IMG/VR virus record: IMGVR_UViG_3300037331_000047
Coordinates: 1 to 35,940 of that record
Direction: 5' to 3' (one strand)
DNA from: a virus
DNA: 35,940 nt
Of the stretch, positions 31,184 through 35,940 are shown piece after piece. The notes under the pieces were generated by a model. It did no database searches, was not told the DNA's origin, and worked only from the letters and a program-made list of their open reading frames with translations. The stretch's first letter is position 1; every line of letters begins with the position of its first letter. A program made the position numbers and the translations under genes.

Positions 31184-33286
31184 TTATGCAACGCCCACAA
31201 AGTCGACCTGGGTTCCGCCGTCGAAGTGCGTTATCACTCGGTACGGAGTTTCCATGGGGAGATAGTTGGGGAGCTCCTTGCGAAGCTGCTCTAGCCGGGA
31301 AATCTTGTTCATGTACTTGTAGGAGATAGAGGCGTTATCGACCCCGGCCCAGCTCGCGCCACCTGCTACGTAGGTCCCGTCAAAGTAGTCTCGCGGTTCG
31401 TACGTTGTTTCAATCTGCCCCGCATCGAGTTCTAGAGTGACGTTGTTCGCGTCGGTCTCTACCGAGAGCGTCACTGCGGGGTTTGCACCGAGTTGGTCTG
31501 GCCCAATTCCGCAGGCGGCGCAGGTGCTGACTACCGCGTAGAGCCGCTGCCATGTCGCCGTCAGGGTGTAAGGCACCTCGATGCGCGCCGCGGGGGTTTG
31601 GTCTGAGTAGCTGACTGCCGCCACCATGCGCACTGCGACTTCGCCCACCGTGCAGCGCGCGTAGATAGCGCAGGAGTGCCAGACCCCCAGTGGTCGGTCG
31701 GTAATCGTGGCAGAAACACCGCTTTGCCCAGCGGCGTTAGTCACAACCCTCAGCACTCGCGCCCCGGTGTCAACACCCGCTGGTCCTTGGCTTTCAATAA
31801 CGTCACTGCTGGCGGCGTCGATAACCCAGCCGGTAGTGCTTGCGGGAGCGGCCAGGATAGCGGCTCTTCCAGGACGGGCAGCACGCGCCCCGGTGGCCTC
31901 AAAGCTGGGGTTAGGGAGCAGGTTTGTTTTACTGGGTTCCAAAAAGACATCCACCGAGCGCGGCTCAAAGTACTCTGTAACGCTCGACAGCGAAAACTGC
32001 ACCATGTCGATATGCACCACACTTGCGGCGCTAAAACGAACGCTGAGGGTAGCGAACGCCGCTGTGGCCGGGGCAACGAGCGGACCCTGCGAGAGACGCG
32101 TCCAAGCAGCAGTAGCTGCTGTGGGAGTTCCAGTTACGGTCGACAGTGCAGTGCCGCGGAAGTCATGCCAGGTCACTGCCAGTGTGATGTTTGTATCGAC
32201 AGTGCGCTGAGCGTACAGCGAGAAGGCATACGACACGTCCCCCCTAACGGGTATCCCGAGAGTGCTGGGGCTGGAAAAGCCATAGCTCAAAAAGGCGTTA
32301 GGGCTTGTGACTGTTGCTTTGCCAGTAAAGAACCTGTCGATGGAGTTGGGGGCTTGAAGAGACGTCGGCGGCGGGAGGGTATCCACGGCGTCTAACAGAA
32401 CTCCGGCGTTGGCCTCCCAGAGGCCGGTGTCTTGGGCAAAAGTTCCATCCTGGTAGCGAAGGAGCCTATTGGGAGATTCTGTCACTGTCGGAGCAAAGCC
32501 CGTGATTGCCTCGATGGCGTTGGCCGCACCCTGCAGTGTCCCCTTTGTGGCGAACAGGTTCCGGGCATCTTTGACCATCCTGCGCTGGTGGCGGGTGCTG
32601 CTGGTGGTCTCTAGGGGAAGGCCCAACTCCTGCGCCCGAAGAGCGAGCCGCTCGGGGGAAAGATTCAACGCATCGCGGTCTGGGATGAGCAGGTCAGCAT
32701 ACGTCATCAGCTCATCAACGGTGTAGGAGATGCTGGCCAGAAACGTCCAGAGGTCACTGTCGATGTCGACCTCATCGAGGGGGTTACCGGTGGCGGTGGT
32801 GTACACCCGCGGCAGGAGGTCCATGATGCGCTCATGGGTCGTCTGAGTTCGGGCATCGCCGTCACCCAGGGGCACAGCGTGGTCCGTAGCCAACAGGGTG
32901 TAGGCGTAGCTTGCGGGGAACCAGCCATCGTCGAGCAAGAGCCAGATGGCGTAGAAAACAAAGCCCCCTGGGGTCAGCCCTACTGCTGCCGCTCCGACGT
33001 TTTCTTGACCGTCTCGGTAGAGCCGCGTATTGCGGTACTCACTCTCGATTGCGGTGTCAATAAGGTAGACGCCGTCTTCTTCGTTTTCGGGGATATTGCC
33101 CTGATTGCGGATAAGCCGGAAACGGCTAAAGGAACCCGAAGGAGGTACCCACCGAACGTCGATTCTGCGGTAGTCCAAGGCCTGGACGGCGAAGGGCTCG
33201 ACATCCAGAGATGAGGAGGGCTGTGTGCCGTACAGGACAGCTCCCGCACCGGGCGGGTTGTACAGAAAGGTGCCATAACGTGCCAC
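31184..33286 (-). CDS. Large tail protein with P2 gpI-like region
   Basis: A 700-residue protein. Residues 150-275 match the P2 tail protein I pattern: MDLLPRVYTTATGNPLDEVD, then LASISYTVDEL and LALRAQELGLPLETTSSTRHQRR. Later parts have carbohydrate-binding-like beta domains (LLPNPSFEAT, residues about 460-600). The product probably joins the tail tip to receptor-binding proteins. GTG start with TAGGGACCTAACTC upstream. Tail type cannot be fixed from this gene alone. Confidence 0.75.
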   Translation of the reverse strand: MARYGTFLYNPPGAGAVLYGTQPSSSLDVEPFAVQALDYRRIDVRWVPPSGSFSRFRLIRNQGNIPENEEDGVYLIDTAIESEYRNTRLYRDGQENVGAAAVGLTPGGFVFYAIWLLLDDGWFPASYAYTLLATDHAVPLGDGDARTQTTHERIMDLLPRVYTTATGNPLDEVDIDSDLWTFLASISYTVDELMTYADLLIPDRDALNLSPERLALRAQELGLPLETTSSTRHQRRMVKDARNLFATKGTLQGAANAIEAITGFAPTVTESPNRLLRYQDGTFAQDTGLWEANAGVLLDAVDTLPPPTSLQAPNSIDRFFTGKATVTSPNAFLSYGFSSPSTLGIPVRGDVSYAFSLYAQRTVDTNITLAVTWHDFRGTALSTVTGTPTAATAAWTRLSQGPLVAPATAAFATLSVRFSAASVVHIDMVQFSLSSVTEYFEPRSVDVFLEPSKTNLLPNPSFEATGARAARPGRAAILAAPASTTGWVIDAASSDVIESQGPAGVDTGARVLRVVTNAAGQSGVSATITDRPLGVWHSCAIYARCTVGEVAVRMVAAVSYSDQTPAARIEVPYTLTATWQRLYAVVSTCAACGIGPDQLGANPAVTLSVETDANNVTLELDAGQIETTYEPRDYFDGTYVAGGASWAGVDNASISYKYMNKISRLEQLRKELPNYLPMETPYRVITHFDGGTQVDFVGVA

Positions 33287-33302
33287 GAGTTAGGTCCCTA
33301 CG

Positions 33303-33740
33303 TTAGGCGCTGCCGCCGTCGAGTGACAGCGCGCGCAGTGCTCCGGCGGGGGTAATAGCGGCGACCGCTACTCCACCCGAGTTTCGTGCTTCAAAGAGAT
33401 TCGCGGTCTGGCTCACGGCAGACCGAAGTGCGAGGTTGACAGTGGTTGTCGCGGTCGGCAGGATGACTGAGCCACCAGCCAAACGCACGAAGTCGTTAAT
33501 GACGGTGAAGACACCGTCTTCGACGTTTTTGATGCGCTGCCCGACCGTGACAAGCGACGTTGCTGCGCTGGAGAAGGACCCAATGCCCCATGCGGTGGAA
33601 CGCGCTTGGGGGTTGAGGCCGACAGTGTTTGCAATCGCCGCAACCTCTTCATAGACGAGGTTGATGTCGTTAGCGTCGACGGCATCTTGCAGGTTGACCT
33701 TGGTGGCGAATGAGACTGACGCACCGGGATAGTTAGCCAC
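33303..33740 (-). CDS. Tail fibre N-terminal-like protein
   Basis: A 145-residue protein. The opening MANYPGASVSFATKVNLQDAV with DANDINLVYEEVAAI is typical of actinophage fibre or minor tail N-termini that anchor to the tail. The remainder is beta-rich and Ala/Ser-rich. GTG start with TAAGGAGTTCCT. It lies between the large tail protein and the M23 peptidase. Confidence 0.65.
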   Translation of the reverse strand: MANYPGASVSFATKVNLQDAVDANDINLVYEEVAAIANTVGLNPQARSTAWGIGSFSSAATSLVTVGQRIKNVEDGVFTVINDFVRLAGGSVILPTATTTVNLALRSAVSQTANLFEARNSGGVAVAAITPAGALRALSLDGGSA

Positions 33741-33765
33741 AGGAACTCCTTACGAGATATTGGCG

Positions 33766-34710
33766 CTACGGCTTGTTTTGGCCGAGGAACTTAGTGAGTG
33801 CTTCAGAGAGCACTTGGACAAAGCGAGTGAACCATCCGGGGGTGGTATCGGTGCTCGGGGGTACGACTACCGGCGGTACGACGACTGCTGGCGGAGGTAC
33901 GACTACAGGCTCCGGAACAACTACAGGCTCCGGAACAACTACCGGCGGGGGGACAACTACCGGCGGTACGACGATTGGCGCTGGCACGACCACGGGGGGC
34001 GCTACGGCTACCGGCGGAGGTACAACGACCGGCGGGGCGGGGAGGGGCGTGACGTCCACTAGACCGGAGGTGCTTATGGAGGTGAATCCGCCGCTCCAGT
34101 ACCAGAGACCGCCCGCGGCGCTAAACCAGACAGAATTGCCGCCGACGCTCTCGCCGCGAAGAGTAAAGCCCACCAGAGTGACGACAGAGCCACGAGGCGC
34201 GAGAGCTCCCGCTGCTCGGCTTCGATTAGGGTCTTGGCGAGAATACGCTCCGTTAGGACCCACTTGGCGCTGGTTAGCCGCCAACGGCGGAGGTGTATCG
34301 GTTCCCGGCAGGTTACGCGAAAAGTAGGGGTTAGGGTCGACGCGGGTGCCAGAGATGTACAACTCAAAGTGCAGGTGGATTCCGCTGGCGCGTCCGGTGT
34401 CGCCCATTGTTCCGAGGTGCTGACCTGCAAACACAGTCGCTCCCACGGCTACCGTGAGGCTCCCTGTCCGTAGGTGGCTGTACGCGGTGCGGACCGTGGG
34501 GGTGTGCTCCACCACGATGCGGTTGCCCCAACCGAGGTTGTCCCCGCCGCCATCTTGAACAGAGACCACACGGCCCGGAGCAGAAGCGACTACCCTCCGT
34601 GACCCGGTGATGTTTGCGTTGAACCAGCCGTAATCTTTGCCCTTGTGACCGGCGTAGGACATCCAATCAGCAGATTCCCAACCGGCGGGTGCGGGGGATA
34701 TGAGCTTCAT
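33766..34710 (-). CDS. M23 peptidase with Pro-Val stalk
   Basis: A 314-residue protein. M23 zinc residues are His22-x3-Asp26 (GHKGKDYG), plus His79 and the GIHLHFEL motif (His112, His114). It cuts peptide cross-links in peptidoglycan. Residues 140-220 look like an SH3-type domain. Then some 60 residues of PPVVVP repeats form a rigid stalk, with an amphipathic C-terminal helix (WFTRFVQVLSEALTKF). Placed among tail genes, it may be a virion-bound lysin, not a second endolysin. GAAGGGTAGACC precedes the ATG. Confidence 0.88.
   Translation of the reverse strand: MKLISPAPAGWESADWMSYAGHKGKDYGWFNANITGSRRVVASAPGRVVSVQDGGGDNLGWGNRIVVEHTPTVRTAYSHLRTGSLTVAVGATVFAGQHLGTMGDTGRASGIHLHFELYISGTRVDPNPYFSRNLPGTDTPPPLAANQRQVGPNGAYSRQDPNRSRAAGALAPRGSVVTLVGFTLRGESVGGNSVWFSAAGGLWYWSGGFTSISTSGLVDVTPLPAPPVVVPPPVAVAPPVVVPAPIVVPPVVVPPPVVVPEPVVVPEPVVVPPPAVVVPPVVVPPSTDTTPGWFTRFVQVLSEALTKFLGQNKP
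33903..33938 (-). repeat. Tandem 18-base repeat in the M23 stalk
   Basis: Two perfect copies of an 18-base unit (ctacaggctccggaacaa on the given strand) encode VVVPEP twice. Neighbouring imperfect units extend the array. Such arrays vary in length among relatives and may tune stalk length. Confidence 0.7.
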
Positions 34711-34770
34711 GGTCTACCCTTCACGTTTTTGCGGCGGTCAATCAACCTCTATTGTCTCCTGCGGGTGGGG

Positions 34771-34788
34771 GGTTCAGTGGCCTGAACC
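34771..34788. other. Perfect palindrome in a 148-base gap
   Basis: GGTTCAG, TGGC, CTGAACC form a perfect inverted repeat in the gap between the genes at 34859 and 34710. No T-run follows on either strand, so it is not an evident terminator. It could be an operator. The rest of the gap holds a GTAGCC-rich stretch near 34799-34823 and no gene. Confidence 0.4.
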
Positions 34789-34858
34789 GAGACAGCCCCG
34801 TAGCCGCTATCTGTAGCCGGTAGCTGTTTTGGTCGATGGCGATTCCTTCGGCAGGTTG

Positions 34859-35149
34859 TTAAACCGCCGCAGCGTCGGGAACAGGCGGCTCCGCAGCACC
34901 CGCAGCTACGTGGGACGCAACCCAGTCGGCCAGGTACTGCCCCCCATCGCGGTTTTGCAGAGCTCGGTCATACGCCCACCACAGCAGCGGCCCAGCCGGT
35001 CCCCCATCTGTGGACCCGATGAGCCTGAAGCACCGACCACAATCGCACACCCAAACAGTGTTTAGCAGCACAGTGTCGTCAATTTGTGGCGCAAGCGGGA
35101 GGCAGAAGTGGACGTTAGCGCCTGTGTAGACGCCAAGATTGTGACTCAT
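34859..35149 (-). CDS. Small Cys-motif protein
   Basis: A 96-residue protein. CDCGRCF (about 35-41) is a likely metal knuckle, followed by Gly/Trp-rich sequence (GGPAGPLLWWAYDRAL) and an Ala/Pro tail. TTAGGAGAACTTA precedes the ATG. No family recognised. It lies between the tail fibre and M23 genes. Confidence 0.6.
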   Translation of the reverse strand: MSHNLGVYTGANVHFCLPLAPQIDDTVLLNTVWVCDCGRCFRLIGSTDGGPAGPLLWWAYDRALQNRDGGQYLADWVASHVAAGAAEPPVPDAAAV

Positions 35150-35158
35150 TAAGTTCTC

Positions 35159-35940
35159 CTAAGCTGGAATCTCTTCAACGATGATGTGGGGATGGTGCTG
35201 GGTGCCGTTGTCTCCGGACAAAAGCGTTGCTGTTCCAGATAGCGCGTTGATGTCTTTGCCCGCACTTCCCCAAAGCACAGTCCCATCGTAAGACCGAAAA
35301 AGAATGCGGAATTGCGCACTAAACACACTGTCAACAATTAACGGGTTGATGAGCAATGTGTTGTTGTACGCCAAAATATCCGGCCCGTTCAAGGTCATAT
35401 TCTCGTATCCGGTGCTACCTAGACTTTGGTACGTTCCGCCGTTAAAGCTAACCTGGGGTTCTATATACACACCGCCCCAAGAGGAGCTGTTGTTCCTCAT
35501 AGGAATATGGTAAAAAAGCTTAAGTCTACTGTTGGCTTTGAATCCCGTTATGTCCGCAAAAGTCGGTCCAACCACCCATGCCTGCCCCGCCGAACGACTG
35601 GTGGTGTCTACCTGAACTACGGCTATATTTGACGTTTTGGATGTCAGTGCGGTCACGCTCGCCACCAGCGCCTGCTGAACTATCGGGTCATACTGACCCA
35701 CAATAGACGCGGCCCACACGATGTAGCGGGCTACTATGTAAGGCTGAAGGTTGTTGTGTGCTTCGCCTGAGCCGGAGTTTTGGTTTGTAGCGGTGGTTGT
35801 CTGGTTCGTGGCTGTGTTGCCGATTACAGAGACGTTGCTGGAAGATGCGTTGTTCGTTGCCGTCGTGTTCTGCGGAGTCAGTCTAAAAATCTGGTTGTTT
35901 GTGCCGCCCGCTAATCCCCAGCCGCCCTGCGTGCCCCCGC
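35159..35940 (-). CDS. Tail fibre with collar-like C-terminus, N-terminus missing
   Basis: The leftward frame is open from 35940 to TAA 35159-35161, about 260 visible codons, so the gene begins right of the window. It shows GGWGLAGGTNN, a Thr/Asn-rich part, then HNNLQPYIVARYIVWA, which matches the collar/tail-tip signature HNNMQPY of phage fibres. The last 180 residues are a beta-rich receptor-type domain. The GTG at 35719 lies inside the signature and cannot be the true start. Confidence 0.75.
   Translation of the reverse strand, partial: GGTQGGWGLAGGTNNQIFRLTPQNTTATNNASSSNVSVIGNTATNQTTTATNQNSGSGEAHNNLQPYIVARYIVWAASIVGQYDPIVQQALVASVTALTSKTSNIAVVQVDTTSRSAGQAWVVGPTFADITGFKANSRLKLFYHIPMRNNSSSWGGVYIEPQVSFNGGTYQSLGSTGYENMTLNGPDILAYNNTLLINPLIVDSVFSAQFRILFRSYDGTVLWGSAGKDINALSGTATLLSGDNGTQHHPHIIVEEIPA

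Noticed and set aside
33773-34327. A rightward frame with Gly/Thr repeats (TTTGSG)
   Set aside because: It is the antisense reading of the Pro-Val repeat array of the M23 gene. It has no ribosome site and no independent support.
1-35940. tRNA genes and CRISPR arrays
   Set aside because: Scanning by eye for cloverleaf consensus (GTTCGA-type loops with matching arms) and for spaced identical repeats gave no candidate. A tRNAscan-SE run would be needed to be certain.

Overview
The window is a gene-dense, GC-rich stretch of a double-stranded DNA bacteriophage genome whose likely host is an actinobacterium. The host inference rests on a WhiB-like iron-sulphur protein (16537-16866, a family restricted to Actinobacteria and their phages), frequent GTG starts and GC-rich third positions. 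Genes are packed with ATGA/GTGA/TAATG overlaps. I saw no tRNA, integrase, terminase, portal or capsid gene. Both ends cut genes: a rightward gene is open at base 1, and a leftward tail gene runs off base 35940.

Layout. Bases 1-4110 form a rightward operon of about ten small, mostly unknown genes: a DnaJ-like zinc-motif protein, an orphan HicA-like small protein, a winged-helix-like protein and an AlpA/excisionase-like HTH protein. It ends at a strong intrinsic terminator (4127-4168) lying between convergent operons. Everything from 4232 to the right edge reads leftward, except one tiny rightward gene at 12702-12869. In transcription order (right to left) come: a tail fibre with a collar-like C-terminus, a small Cys-motif protein, an M23 peptidase, a fibre-base-like protein and a large tail protein with a P2 gpI-like region; then a likely holin and a modular amidase endolysin, with the amidase upstream of the holin.

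The replication module follows: a winged-helix initiator carrying iteron-like repeats inside its gene, a DnaC-like loader, a SWIM-finger protein, a degenerate HAD-like protein, DnaB helicase, DnaG primase, a SNF2-type helicase, a MerR-like protein, a probable ssDNA-binding protein, a terminator, and a family A DNA polymerase. The recombination module comes next: zinc-ribbon protein, RecA, a Hjc-like nuclease, WhiB, a Cas4-like Fe-S nuclease, a deoxynucleotide kinase, a RuvC-like resolvase and a SpoVS-like protein.

Bases 8343-13607 hold a block of small, low-complexity proteins of unknown function. Bases 4232-8238 hold a possible nucleic-acid-modification group: a protein resembling tRNA-guanine transglycosylase fused to a four-cysteine domain, a degenerate HAD-like protein, a nucleotidyltransferase and a Cys-rich protein. 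This group, the in-gene iterons, the altered WhiB cysteine spacing and the phage SpoVS-like protein are the points most worth following up. Family assignments were made by reading motifs; no database search was possible.
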